Source: Burkholderiales bacterium (GTDB lineage: Bacteria; Pseudomonadota; Gammaproteobacteria; Burkholderiales; Burkholderiaceae_C). Taken from it: DNA of 64,000 nucleotides. The DNA lies in the NCBI GenBank assembly GCA_028872015.1, contig JAGWLO010000003.1, forward strand, positions 1 to 64,000, given 5' to 3'. A program made the translations under genes and the position numbers. Below, in pieces: positions 1 to 8,302 of this stretch. Numbering within the stretch: position 1 is the stretch's first letter; each line of letters begins with the position of its first letter. Below the pieces are notes generated by a model. The model did not search any database, was not told the origin of the DNA, and saw only the letters and a program-made list of their open reading frames with translations.

Positions 1-517
1 CCGCGGCGCGGCGGCGCGATGCGCCCGGCGCCTGAAGGTCAGGTCGTCGCGGCCGGCGCCGGCGGGAGGGCGGGCATCGTCGCCGAGGCGAGGCGTCGCC
101 AAGCACGAACGAGGCCAGCGCCCGAAGCACCCGGACCGGGGTCGCGCCGCCGGGGTCGGGGTCGGTTGCCGGCCCCGGAGTCGGCCGCGCAGCACGCCGG
201 CGCCGGCAGGGTCGGTGTGCGCCGCGATGTTCACGTCGAACAGAAGGCCGGCAGGCAGGCCGCCGCCCTCGTCCGCGCCGGCGCGCCCGGCGCCGTCCGC
301 CTCGGACCGATGGCGGGTGGCTCGACCCGCCGCAGCAGCGGTTTGCGGATCGGGTTCGGATTGTCGATATGCTTTACATTGCAGACATCTACCGCAATTT
401 ACGGAAACCTAAGCTCTTGGTGCCACTGACCTTTCGCGATCCGGCGTCGATCTTGCTTGAGCCGCCGCGCAGCAGCTGCACCGAGTTGCTCGCCTTCAAC
501 TCTAGGGAGAGCCCTTC
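1..517. other. Leading intergenic stretch with possible promoter for the PEP-CTERM gene
   Basis: I can support no gene here. A 136-codon open frame at 19-429 (+) is Arg/Ala/Gly-rich, has no recognisable domain and looks like a GC-rich chance frame. The last 160 bases are clearly more AT-rich than the rest and probably hold the promoter of the gene starting at 518. A TTTACA at 373-378 with a CAATTT about 16 bases further is one possible -35/-10 pair. No terminator or repeat was seen. Confidence 0.4.
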
Positions 518-1309
518 ATGAAAGCTTCCAAGCGCGCAATTGCCGTCGCGGTCATTCTGGCCGCAGGTTCGGCCCTGGCGGGTCCGGTCGTCAGCCCATC
601 CACCGATGCCGCGGCCATGGCCGCCGCACTGGCCGGTACGGGCGTCAGCATCAGCAATGCCCTGTTCCAGACGGACGGCGCCGAGGCCGGCTACTTCGGC
701 AGCGGCGCCAGTACGGTGGGCTTCGATCAGGGCTTGGTGTTGAGCACCGGCAAGTTGAGCTGCATCCCGGGACCCAACACGCAGACCGGCTGCACGGGAC
801 CCGGAACCTACTCCAGCCTGCGATTCGACTTCACGACCGATACCGGCAGCTTGTTCTTCAAATACGTCTTCGCTTCCGAGGAATACAACGAGTTCGTCGA
901 TTCACAATTCAACGACGCCTTCTTCCTGCTGCTCGACGGCGTCAACATCGCGCTGCTGCCCAATGGCGACTCGGTCACCATCAACAACGTCAACTGCGGC
1001 ATGAACTCGATGTACTACCGCAACAACTCGGGCCCCTCGACGACCGCCTGCCCCAATCTGAACCTCGACATCCAGTTCGATGGCCTCACGACTGTACTCA
1101 CCGCCTCGGCCGTGGTCGGCGCAGGGATGCACAGTTTCGAATTCAAGGTCAGCGACGTCGGCGACAGCGCATTGGACTCGGCGGTGTTCCTGCAGGCCGG
1201 TTCCTTCTCCGGTATCGATCCGGGCGGCAATGTGCCGGAGCCGGCCTCGCTCGCGCTGGTGGGCCTGGCATTGGCCGGCCTGGCCGCGGCGCGGCGCCGG
1301 GTCGGCTGA
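518..1309 (+). CDS. Choice-of-anchor L domain protein with PEP-CTERM sorting signal
   Basis: This is a 263-residue secreted protein. It has an N-terminal signal peptide (residues 1 to about 21, cut near SALAG). A central domain carries the VFASEEYNEF stretch and Cys pairs typical of choice-of-anchor L proteins. The C-terminus is a textbook PEP-CTERM tail: VPEP, a hydrophobic helix, then ARRR. In this family the tail is recognised by exosortase, and the protein is released to or anchored at the cell surface, often together with exopolysaccharide. No exosortase or polysaccharide gene is in the window, so the sorting enzyme must be encoded elsewhere. An AGGGAGAG ribosome site precedes the ATG. 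The ligand or role of the mature domain is unknown. Confidence 0.85.
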   Translation: MKASKRAIAVAVILAAGSALAGPVVSPSTDAAAMAAALAGTGVSISNALFQTDGAEAGYFGSGASTVGFDQGLVLSTGKLSCIPGPNTQTGCTGPGTYSSLRFDFTTDTGSLFFKYVFASEEYNEFVDSQFNDAFFLLLDGVNIALLPNGDSVTINNVNCGMNSMYYRNNSGPSTTACPNLNLDIQFDGLTTVLTASAVVGAGMHSFEFKVSDVGDSALDSAVFLQAGSFSGIDPGGNVPEPASLALVGLALAGLAAARRRVG

Positions 1310-1358
1310 GCTTCATCGAACCGTCGGCGCGCGAACGACCGCGAGCGCTGGCCCGGGA

Positions 1359-1413
1359 GGTCGCGCTGGAGGTCGCGCTGATGGTCGCGCTGGAGGTCGC
1401 GCTGATGGTCGCG
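1359..1413. repeat. Short tandem repeat, 12-bp unit, about 4.6 copies
   Basis: The unit GGTCGCGCTGGA alternates with GGTCGCGCTGAT, giving two 24-bp higher-order copies followed by a partial unit. It lies in the 150-bp gap between the 3' ends of two convergent genes, the PEP-CTERM gene and the leftward yeeE gene. It has no inverted symmetry and is not an obvious terminator. It looks like a simple minisatellite that could vary between strains. Confidence 0.75.
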
Positions 1414-1459
1414 GCGCCGGCCCCGGCGCGCCGCGGCACTGCGCGGCGCGTGCCCCGGC

Positions 1460-2569
1460 TCAGGAGATTTCGAGGCGCCGCTGCTCCCAGCGCAGCATCG
1501 CCCAGGCCCCGCCGGCGATGCCCGCCAGCGCCAGGCAGGATCCGGCCGAAAGCATCGCCACGCCGCTCAGGCCCTGGCCGATCGAGCAGCCCATCGCGGT
1601 GACGCCGCCGGCGCCCATGAGCGCGCCGCCGACGAGATGGCGGCCGACATCGGCCGCATCGCGGAACGATTCGACGCGGAACTCGCGCCGCCACAGCGCC
1701 GCCGCGGCGCTGCCGAGCAGGACGCCCAGCACCACCGTGACGCCGAAGGTGACGCGGTTGTCGCGGTCGGACCACAGCGTCAGCAGGTCCAGGCTGTAGG
1801 CCAGCGGGGCGGCGAAGCTCAAGGCCTCGGGCCGGTGCGAGTAGGTGCCGAGCCAGGCCGGCTCGAGCGTGTTCGGGTCCTCGGCGAGGTAGCCGAGATG
1901 GCCGGTGACGTACCAGGCCACCGGCACGAGCAGGCCGATGCCGATGCCGCCGATCCAGTGCGCCGCGTCGAGATCGGCGCGGCGCCGCCACAGCGCCAGT
2001 GCCAGCAGCGCGAGCGCGAGCGCGAGCAGCGCCCAGCGCAGCGCCGCGGCCGGCGCGCCGGTCCAGCCGCCGAGGATGCTGCCCAGGTCCTGCGCATGGC
2101 CGAGGTCGACGCCCCAGCGGTCGAGCCAGGCGACGCGGCCGACGGCGATGATGCCGCGCAGCGTCATCTCCGACGCCACCGCGGCGACGAGCAGCGTCAC
2201 CAGCGCCTTCAGGTTGCCGCCGCCCAGGCGCACGAGGTTGCGCTGCGGGCAGCCCGAGGCCAGCACCATGCCGCAGCCGAAGACGCCGCCGCCGACGAGG
2301 TACGACAACCACAGGAAGCGCGCACTCCAGGGCAGCGTGCGCGCGCCGTCGAGCCAGCCCAGGGCGACCAGCGCCAGGCTGCCGCAGGCGGCGACGGCCA
2401 GCGCCAGGCCCCACATCAGCAGCCGGCCGGTGCCGCCGAACGCGACCCAGTCGGCGATCGCGCCCATGGTGCAGAAGCGCGTCGACTGCGCGAGCGCACC
2501 GAGGGCGATGCCGATCAGCAAGCCCCCCCAGACGACCGTCGCTGCCGCCGCCGGCCAGGCCCCCGTCAA
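1460..2569 (-). CDS. YeeE/YedE-family sulfur transporter, distal gene of the sox operon
   Basis: This is a 369-residue polytopic membrane protein of the YeeE/YedE (DUF395) family, whose studied members import thiosulfate or other sulfur anions. It has about nine hydrophobic segments. Two conserved cysteine motifs, GCPQRNLVR in the first half and GCSIGQGLSG in the second, are the signature through which these proteins pass sulfur. I chose a TTG start at 2569 because it overlaps the stop of the upstream dioxygenase gene (TTGA), implying translational coupling, and because homology begins just after it. It is a close paralogue of the gene at 13344-14465, sharing the RFCTMGA and TYSHRPE stretches. 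Substrate is inferred only from family and context. Confidence 0.85.
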   Translation of the reverse strand: MTGAWPAAAATVVWGGLLIGIALGALAQSTRFCTMGAIADWVAFGGTGRLLMWGLALAVAACGSLALVALGWLDGARTLPWSARFLWLSYLVGGGVFGCGMVLASGCPQRNLVRLGGGNLKALVTLLVAAVASEMTLRGIIAVGRVAWLDRWGVDLGHAQDLGSILGGWTGAPAAALRWALLALALALLALALWRRRADLDAAHWIGGIGIGLLVPVAWYVTGHLGYLAEDPNTLEPAWLGTYSHRPEALSFAAPLAYSLDLLTLWSDRDNRVTFGVTVVLGVLLGSAAAALWRREFRVESFRDAADVGRHLVGGALMGAGGVTAMGCSIGQGLSGVAMLSAGSCLALAGIAGGAWAMLRWEQRRLEIS

Positions 2570-3630
2570 GCGCCGCGCTCCACCGGCAGGCCCAGCGCAT
2601 GCCAGCGCAGCATGCCGCCGGCGAGGTTCGCGGTGGCGCCGAAGCCGGCCTGGTTGAGCATCACCACCGCCTGCGCCGAGCGCGTGCCCGAGCGGCACAC
2701 GGCCACCAGCGGCCGCGCGCGGTCGAGCTCGCCCAGGCGCTGCGTCAGCTGCGCCAGCGGCAGCGAGACGGCGCCGCGCAGATGGCCCTCGGCGTCGCCG
2801 TATTCGCTCGCCTCGCGCACGTCGACGATCTGCAGCGGCGCCGCGCACTCGGCCAGCGCGTGGGGCTCGATCTCCCAGATGCCGCCGAAGGTGTAGTTCA
2901 GCGCCGCCCATTGCGGCTCGGGCGGCAGCGCCGCGTCGTCGCGCGGGCGCCCGCATTCGAGGTTGGCCGGCACCGCGATGTCCATGCGCTTGGGGTGGGG
3001 CAGGCCGAGGTTGTTCATGTAGCCGGCGAAATCGCTCTCGTTGGCATCGCCGCCCAGGCGCGGGTTGTAGCGCAGCTCCTCGGCCACGCTCGTCACCGTC
3101 AGGCCGCGGTAGTCGTGGCCGGGGTAGAGCAGGCAATCCGGCGGCAGGCTCAGGATCTGCTCGCGCACCGAGCGGAACAGGCGCTGCGGGCTGCCCTGCT
3201 GGAAATCGGTGCGGCCGCAGCCGCGGATCAGCAGGCTGTCGCCGGTGAAGGCCAGCGAGCGGTCGTCGAGGACGTAGCTCATGCAGCCGTCGGTATGCCC
3301 CGGCGTGGCGCGCGCCTCGAGGTGGCGGGCGCCGAATTCGATGCGGTCGCCGGCATCGAGCAGGCGGTCGGCACCCTGCGCGCCGCCGGCGCGCGCGAGC
3401 AGGATGCGGCTGCCGCAGCGCTGCTGCAGCAGCCAGGCGCCGGTGACATGGTCGGCATGGACATGGGTCTCGAGCGTCGCCACGAGGCGCAGGCCGAGCT
3501 CGTGCACGAGCGCCGCGTCGCGCCGCGCATGCTCGAACACGGGGTCGATGAGCAGCGCCTCGCCGCCGTCGCCGAGCAGGTAGCTGTAGGTCGAGGTCTG
3601 GGGGTCGAAGAGCTGGCGTAGGACGAACAT
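2566..3630 (-). CDS. Persulfide dioxygenase-rhodanese fusion protein
   Basis: The 354-residue protein joins two enzymes. Residues 1 to about 240 are an ETHE1-like metallo-beta-lactamase fold with the iron site (H56, H58, D60, H61, H112, D131, H172), which oxidises glutathione persulfide to sulfite. Residues about 260-350 are a rhodanese domain with catalytic C312 in CRSGTRS, which moves sulfane sulfur between thiols and sulfite. Natural fusions of this type make thiosulfate plus GSH, or run the reverse. It lies directly downstream of a sulfane-sulfur-sensing ArsR regulator and overlaps the following yeeE gene by 4 bases. Its likely role is cytoplasmic removal of persulfide formed during thiosulfate or sulfide oxidation. 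All key residues appear intact. Confidence 0.9.
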   Translation of the reverse strand: MFVLRQLFDPQTSTYSYLLGDGGEALLIDPVFEHARRDAALVHELGLRLVATLETHVHADHVTGAWLLQQRCGSRILLARAGGAQGADRLLDAGDRIEFGARHLEARATPGHTDGCMSYVLDDRSLAFTGDSLLIRGCGRTDFQQGSPQRLFRSVREQILSLPPDCLLYPGHDYRGLTVTSVAEELRYNPRLGGDANESDFAGYMNNLGLPHPKRMDIAVPANLECGRPRDDAALPPEPQWAALNYTFGGIWEIEPHALAECAAPLQIVDVREASEYGDAEGHLRGAVSLPLAQLTQRLGELDRARPLVAVCRSGTRSAQAVVMLNQAGFGATANLAGGMLRWHALGLPVERGA

Positions 3631-3634
3631 GGCT

Positions 3635-4012
3635 TCAGCGCTGCGCCGCCGGCACGAGGCGGTCGGCGGCCTCGAGCTCGGCGCCGCCGTCGAGCTCGAT
3701 CGCGACCTGGGTGCAGACGGCGCGGCACAGCATCGCCACGCGCTCGCTCTGCAGCCGGTAGTAGATCTGGGTGCCGTCGCGGCGCTTGGCGAGCACGCCG
3801 GCGCGGTACAGCGTCGAGAGATGCTGCGACATGTTCGGCTGCGTCGTGTCGATCTGCGCCAGCAGCTCGGAGACGTTGCGCTCCTGGTTGCACACGGCGC
3901 TGATGATCTTCAGCCGCACCGGCGTCGCGAGCACGGCGAAGAGCTCGGCCGCGGTCTCGAAGACGCGGTCGCCCATCGTCTGCGCATCGTCTTCGATGGG
4001 GCCGGCGTCCAT
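3635..4012 (-). CDS. ArsR-family repressor of the SqrR/BigR sulfane-sulfur sensor type
   Basis: This is a 125-residue winged-helix protein: the N-terminal helix and LATPVRLKII, a recognition helix around TQPNMSQHLSTLY, and the wing around KRRDGTQIYYRL. C41 (in SAVCNQE) and C100, with C96 nearby, match the two-cysteine arrangement that in SqrR/BigR/SoxR proteins forms a tetrasulfide link with reactive sulfur and releases DNA. Metal-binding ArsR proteins use different ligand patterns. I used the ATG at 4012; an open frame extends further upstream but only antisense-like sequence lies there. Neighbours are the SoxH-like gene upstream and the persulfide dioxygenase four bases downstream. It probably represses this operon, and perhaps the soxC promoter, until sulfane sulfur accumulates. 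Confidence 0.85.
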   Translation of the reverse strand: MDAGPIEDDAQTMGDRVFETAAELFAVLATPVRLKIISAVCNQERNVSELLAQIDTTQPNMSQHLSTLYRAGVLAKRRDGTQIYYRLQSERVAMLCRAVCTQVAIELDGGAELEAADRLVPAAQR

Positions 4013-4023
4013 GGCTGATTCTC

Positions 4024-4959
4024 TCACTCGCTCTGCATCAGCAGATAGGTGTTGTACGCGTTCATCCGGTTCGCGACCCCGAACAGCGGCACGTCGCGGT
4101 AGCGCGACCAGTCGGCCTTCGCGTAGGCCTCGTCGAAGGAATCCAGGTTGCGCGCCGCCGCGCCCATCGTGCGGCGCAGGTATTCGAGGTAGCCGCGCGT
4201 GAAGTTCAGGTCGGCGATGGGGTCGGTCGAGACGGCGCCATGGCCGGGTATCGCGATGCGCGGCCGGTACTCGATCATGCGATCGAGCGAGGCGATCCAG
4301 CGCCGGCTGTCGGCCTGGCCGACATAGGGGATGCGGCCGCGGAAGAACAGGTCGCCCGAGAACATCACGCCGAGCTTGGGGATAACGACGACCATGTCCT
4401 CGGGCGTGTGCGCCGGCCCGACATGGCGCAGCACGATGTCGTAGCTGCCGAGCTGCAGATGGGTCACGGGCTCGGTGAGCCAGCGGTCGGCGGGGACGAG
4501 GTGCGTGTTCGCGTCGATCCACGGCGCGAGGTCCTTGCGGCTCGCCTCCAGGCGCTGGCGCGCGGTGTCGGACTCGAGGTATGCGCGGCCCTCGGCATGG
4601 GCGACGATGGTCGCGCCCGCCGCCTTGAACACCTGCAGGCCGTAGACATGGTCGGCGTGGTAATGGGTCACGACGACCACGCGCAGCGGCTGGTCGGTGA
4701 CGCGCCGGATCTCGGCCAGCAGTTCGCGCGCCAGCACCGGCGAGCCGAGCGCGTCGACGACGAGCACGCCGCCGTCGGTGACGACGAAGCCGGCGTTGGA
4801 GATGAAGTTGCGGTTCGCCTTCGAGCCCAGCGCCGTCTCGCCCTGGACGAACCAGACATGATCGGCGACGGGCTGGGCATGCAGCGGCGCGGCGCGCGCC
4901 GCGGCGCCGAACGCCGCGAGTGCGAGCGCGAGCAGGCAGCGAGCGAGGCGGCGGCGCAT
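4024..4959 (-). CDS. soxH: SoxH-like periplasmic metallo-beta-lactamase-fold hydrolase
   Basis: The 311-residue protein starts with a signal peptide (residues 1 to about 23, ending ARA). The metallo-hydrolase motif HYHADH is present with metal ligands H99, H101, D103 and H104, followed by a later HVGPAHTPED and a GDLFFRG segment. It matches SoxH and the zinc metallohydrolases encoded in sulfur-oxidation and quinoprotein loci. SoxH in Paracoccus is dispensable for thiosulfate oxidation in the laboratory and its substrate is not settled, so no reaction is assigned. The gene sits between a YeeE/YedE gene and the ArsR regulator on the same strand with short gaps. Confidence 0.75.
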   Translation of the reverse strand: MRRRLARCLLALALAAFGAAARAAPLHAQPVADHVWFVQGETALGSKANRNFISNAGFVVTDGGVLVVDALGSPVLARELLAEIRRVTDQPLRVVVVTHYHADHVYGLQVFKAAGATIVAHAEGRAYLESDTARQRLEASRKDLAPWIDANTHLVPADRWLTEPVTHLQLGSYDIVLRHVGPAHTPEDMVVVIPKLGVMFSGDLFFRGRIPYVGQADSRRWIASLDRMIEYRPRIAIPGHGAVSTDPIADLNFTRGYLEYLRRTMGAAARNLDSFDEAYAKADWSRYRDVPLFGVANRMNAYNTYLLMQSE

Positions 4960-4966
4960 GGCGTCT

Positions 4967-6076
4967 TCAGCGCGTGAACGCGGCGCTCGGCGCCTCGTCG
5001 CGCGCCATCGGCTGCGGCAGCGGGCCCACCGGATGCTGGTCGAGCAGGCGGTCGGTGAGCGCGCCGCCGGCCCACATGCCGCACAGCGCGAGGTAGGAGG
5101 TGAGCGCGAAGATCGAGGTGCCGCTGAGCCCGGCGCCGACCGCGCAGCCGCCCGCGAGCATGCCGCCGAAGCCCATGCACAGGGCGCCGGCGATGTAGCG
5201 CCGCATGCTCGCGCCGCCCTGGAAGCCGACGAGCTCGAGCTCGCCGTAGATCGCCGCGGCCGCGAAGGCGCCGATGAAGACGCCGGGCACGAGTCCGAGG
5301 TCGAAGGTGGGCGGCTTGTCGCCGGCGAACAGGACCCGCGTCAGCACCTCGGCCGAGGGCCCGGTGAAGCTCAGCGACTGCACCGGATGGGGGTCGAACG
5401 AGACATGCACGATGGCCGCGGTGGCCCACCAGGCGGCCGCGATCGTGAGACCGACGCCGACCGCGCCGGCCCAGCCCCAGACCTGCACCGACTGGCGCCG
5501 CGCCCAGACCACCGCCGCGACCAGCCACAGCGCGCCCCAGGCCAGCCCCGCCGCGGGGCCGAGCCCGCTGCGCGCGAGGATGTCGCGCGCGGTGCCGCCG
5601 TCGATCGTCCACCAGGCCGAGATGCCCTCGCGCAGCGGCGCCAGGATGCCGGTCATCGCCGCCTGCGCGGAAACCGCGAACACCAGGCCCGAGATCAGCG
5701 AGCGCAGGTTGCCCTGCGCGGCCAGCACCAGCAGGCGGCTCGAGCAGCCGCGCGCCAGGATCATCCCGGCGCCGAACAGCAGCCCGCCGACGATCGCCCC
5801 CGAGAGGCTGCCGCGCACGGCGATGAGGCGCGAATCGTGGGGGTCGAGCGCGCCGGTCCAGGCCAGCAGCTGCGTCAGCAGCGTCGCCGTGGCGAACGCG
5901 AACAGCCATACGGTCAGCTTGCCGCCCGGGTGGTTGCGCGCGAACTCGACCACCGCCGAGCGCAGGCAGAAGCGCGAGCGCTGCGCCATGAAGCCGAAGC
6001 CGGCGCCGACGACGAGGCCGATGAGCGCGAGCGTGCGGCCCTCGCCCAGGTAGTCGGTCAGCGCCTCGATGCCCAT
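4967..6076 (-). CDS. YeeE/YedE-family transporter, SoxT-like
   Basis: A 369-residue integral membrane protein of the YeeE/YedE family. Cysteine motifs RGCSSRLLV (first half) and GGCAVGAGLSGTS (second half) line the presumed sulfur path. It is clearly more divergent than the pair at 1460-2569 and 13344-14465 and resembles the SoxT proteins found downstream of sox genes, proposed to carry sulfur compounds or signal them to the sox regulator. It is 32 bases downstream of the DsrE-like gene and 7 bases upstream of the SoxH-like gene, consistent with one transcript. The transported species is unknown. Confidence 0.82.
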   Translation of the reverse strand: MGIEALTDYLGEGRTLALIGLVVGAGFGFMAQRSRFCLRSAVVEFARNHPGGKLTVWLFAFATATLLTQLLAWTGALDPHDSRLIAVRGSLSGAIVGGLLFGAGMILARGCSSRLLVLAAQGNLRSLISGLVFAVSAQAAMTGILAPLREGISAWWTIDGGTARDILARSGLGPAAGLAWGALWLVAAVVWARRQSVQVWGWAGAVGVGLTIAAAWWATAAIVHVSFDPHPVQSLSFTGPSAEVLTRVLFAGDKPPTFDLGLVPGVFIGAFAAAAIYGELELVGFQGGASMRRYIAGALCMGFGGMLAGGCAVGAGLSGTSIFALTSYLALCGMWAGGALTDRLLDQHPVGPLPQPMARDEAPSAAFTR

Positions 6077-6108
6077 CGCGTCCTCGCCGCTCCGCCGCCC
6101 CGCTGGCG

Positions 6109-6543
6109 TCAGGGCTTGATGTAGGCGTAGCCCTGGTGCTGGAGCTGGGCCAGGCGCACGACGCCCGAGGGCGTGAAATCGGCCTCCTGGATGAACTGGT
6201 CCTCCTTCAGGCCGCGGTTCTTCAGCGTCAGCTCGCAGACCTCGAACCGCACGCCGCGGCTCTTCAGCGCCGACACCGGGCCGGCGTAGAGGCTGCCGTT
6301 GCGGTCCTTGGCGCCCTCCATCAGGAAGTCGACGCCTTCGGCATGGGCGACGACGATGATCTGCGCCTTCGGATCGACGTCGAGATGGTTGCGGATGTTG
6401 CGCAACGCCTTGAGCGCCTGCTGCTCGGCGTTGTCGATGTGGTAGACGACGGTGTCGGCACCCTGGGCCGCGGCGACTCCGCAGGCGAGCATCAGCGTCA
6501 ATGTCAGCGGCAACAGCGAAATCCAGCGGCGGATGGCGTTCAT
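6109..6543 (-). CDS. Exported DsrE-like protein of the sox operon
   Basis: A 144-residue protein with a signal peptide (residues 1 to about 27, ending AAAQG). The mature region has the DsrE/F-like alpha/beta pattern: VVYHIDNAEQQALKALRNI, then an AQIIVVAHAEGVDFL strand, and a VRFEVCELTLKNR segment. Its one mature cysteine sits where DsrE-type proteins bind sulfur. Family members shuttle sulfane sulfur, and exported versions are common in sox clusters of betaproteobacteria. It starts 14 bases after soxB. A role in carrying or storing sulfur intermediates in the periplasm is inferred from context only. Confidence 0.75.
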   Translation of the reverse strand: MNAIRRWISLLPLTLTLMLACGVAAAQGADTVVYHIDNAEQQALKALRNIRNHLDVDPKAQIIVVAHAEGVDFLMEGAKDRNGSLYAGPVSALKSRGVRFEVCELTLKNRGLKEDQFIQEADFTPSGVVRLAQLQHQGYAYIKP

Positions 6544-6557
6544 CGAGGACTCCTCGT

Positions 6558-8300
6558 TCAGGTGGACATCAGACCCGGGTTGCCGGCGACGCCGACGAGC
6601 CGGGGGGTGTTGATGCGGCGCGTCGCGACATGTCCGCCCGGCTGCGCGTGCAGCCAGGACTCGACGACGTCCCACACCGGCTTGACGCCCGGCGCATGCG
6701 CCGCGGCCTCGGCCACCGGCGCCCAGCCGGCGACCTTGTAGAGGCGGTCCGCATCGATCGGCTTGCCGCCCAGCGTCATCGCGTCGATGCGCCGCCCCAT
6801 CGGCTCGCCCGGACGGCAGGTGTAGGCGAGGCCGCCGACACGCACCATGTCGCCGCCCTGCTGGTAATACGGATCGGGGTTGAAGAGGTTGTCGGCGACA
6901 TCCTCGAGCACGAACTTGATCTGCGCCCCGCTCATCTCGGTGACCGTGGCGTAGGGGTAGGTGATGGCGAGCTGGTCCATCATCAGCTCGCGCGTGATCG
7001 GCTCGCCCGGCAGCAGCGTCGTGCCCCAGCGGAAGCCGGGCGAGAACGCGATCTCGGCGCCCTGCACGTCCATCAGCGCGTCGCACACCAGCTGGTCCCA
7101 GCTGCCGTTGAAATTGCCGCGCCGGTACAGCAGGCCGTCGGTGACGGCGAGCGTCTCGGCCAGCCGGCCCGCATAGGGCGCGCGCACGCGCTCGATCAGC
7201 GCCGCCATCGCCGGGTCGGCCGGCAGCTGGTCGGCGAACACGGGCAGCAGGCGGTAGCGGTAGTCCTGCACCTTGCCGCCGCGCACGTCGAAATCCATCA
7301 CGCCGAGGAACTTGCCGTTGCTGCCGGCATTCGTCACCAGCGTCTTGCCGCCGGCGTTGGAAACCGGCACCGCCACCGGCACGCCGTCGTGCGTGTGGCC
7401 GCCGAAGATCGCATCGACGCCGCGCACGCGGCCGGCCATCTTGAGATCGACGTCCATGCCGTTGTGCGAGAGCACGACGACGACCTGGGCGCCCTCGGCG
7501 CGCGCGGCGTCGACGGCCTTTTGCAGATTGTCGTCCTGGATGCCGAAGGTCCAGTCGGCGACGAAGTAGCGCGGGTTCGCGATCGGCGTGTAGGGGAAGG
7601 CCTGGCCGACGATCGCCACCCGCGTGTCGCCGACGCGCTTGATGACATAGGGCTTGAACACCGGGTCGCCGAAATCGGCCGTCTTCACGTTCTGCGCCAC
7701 GAAGTCGATGTGGCCGGCGAACTCCTTGTCGACGACGGCCTTCACGCGCTCCATGCCGTAGGTGAATTCCCAATGCCCGGTCATGACGTCGACGCCGAGC
7801 AGCTTGGCCGCCTCGACCATGTCCTGGCCCTGCGTCCACAGCGAGGTGGCCGAGCCCTGCCAGGTGTCGCCGCCGTCGAGCAGCAGCGCGCCCGGTCGGC
7901 TGGCGCGCAGCTGCTTGACGAGCGTGGCCAGATGCGCGAAGCCGCCGACGCGGCCGTAGCGGCGCGAGGCCCGCTCGAAATCGATGCAGGTCAGCGCATG
8001 CGCCATCGCGCTGCCGGGCTCGATGCCGGCGGCCTTGAGCAGCGCCTCGCCGACGAGGTGCGGCCAATGGCCCTGCATGGTGCCGATGCCGATGTTGACG
8101 CTGGGCTCGCGGAAGCGGATCGGCAGCAGCTGCGCATGGCAGTCGGTCATGTGCAGCAGCGAGCAGTTGCCGAAGCTCGGCATCTCGTACAGCCCCCGCT
8201 GCGCCGTCGCGGCATCGGCCTCGGACCAGCGGCCGAGGTTGAGGCCGGCCGCCGCCGCCGCCCCCAGCACCTGGAGGAATTCGCGCTTGGACAGCGACAT
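6558..8300 (-). CDS. soxB: SoxB, thiosulfohydrolase of the Sox system
   Basis: The 580-residue protein is a dimanganese hydrolase that removes sulfate from the S-thiosulfonate bound to SoxY. Motifs of the metallophosphatase-like core are present in order: HMTDCHAQLLP near residue 50, LLDGGDTWQGS, GHWEFTYG, VVVLSHNGMD and FGGHTHDGVP. The C-terminal substrate domain includes GSWDQLVCDALMD. Length is normal for SoxB. The N-terminus reads MSLSKREFLQVLG, so the usual twin arginine of the Tat signal is Lys-Arg here. It follows soxX by two bases. It acts in the periplasm after SoxAX loads thiosulfate on SoxYZ. Confidence 0.97.
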   Translation of the reverse strand: MSLSKREFLQVLGAAAAAGLNLGRWSEADAATAQRGLYEMPSFGNCSLLHMTDCHAQLLPIRFREPSVNIGIGTMQGHWPHLVGEALLKAAGIEPGSAMAHALTCIDFERASRRYGRVGGFAHLATLVKQLRASRPGALLLDGGDTWQGSATSLWTQGQDMVEAAKLLGVDVMTGHWEFTYGMERVKAVVDKEFAGHIDFVAQNVKTADFGDPVFKPYVIKRVGDTRVAIVGQAFPYTPIANPRYFVADWTFGIQDDNLQKAVDAARAEGAQVVVVLSHNGMDVDLKMAGRVRGVDAIFGGHTHDGVPVAVPVSNAGGKTLVTNAGSNGKFLGVMDFDVRGGKVQDYRYRLLPVFADQLPADPAMAALIERVRAPYAGRLAETLAVTDGLLYRRGNFNGSWDQLVCDALMDVQGAEIAFSPGFRWGTTLLPGEPITRELMMDQLAITYPYATVTEMSGAQIKFVLEDVADNLFNPDPYYQQGGDMVRVGGLAYTCRPGEPMGRRIDAMTLGGKPIDADRLYKVAGWAPVAEAAAHAPGVKPVWDVVESWLHAQPGGHVATRRINTPRLVGVAGNPGLMST

Positions 8301-8302
8301 GG

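Noticed and set aside
371-383. Sigma-54-like -24/-12 promoter before the PEP-CTERM gene
   Set aside because: The TTGCA part is present, but the -24 GG is not (TG instead), so the match is too weak to report as a site.
19-429. 136-codon plus-strand frame at the window start
   Set aside because: Arg/Ala/Gly-rich composition, no domain, no ribosome site; probably chance in GC-rich DNA.
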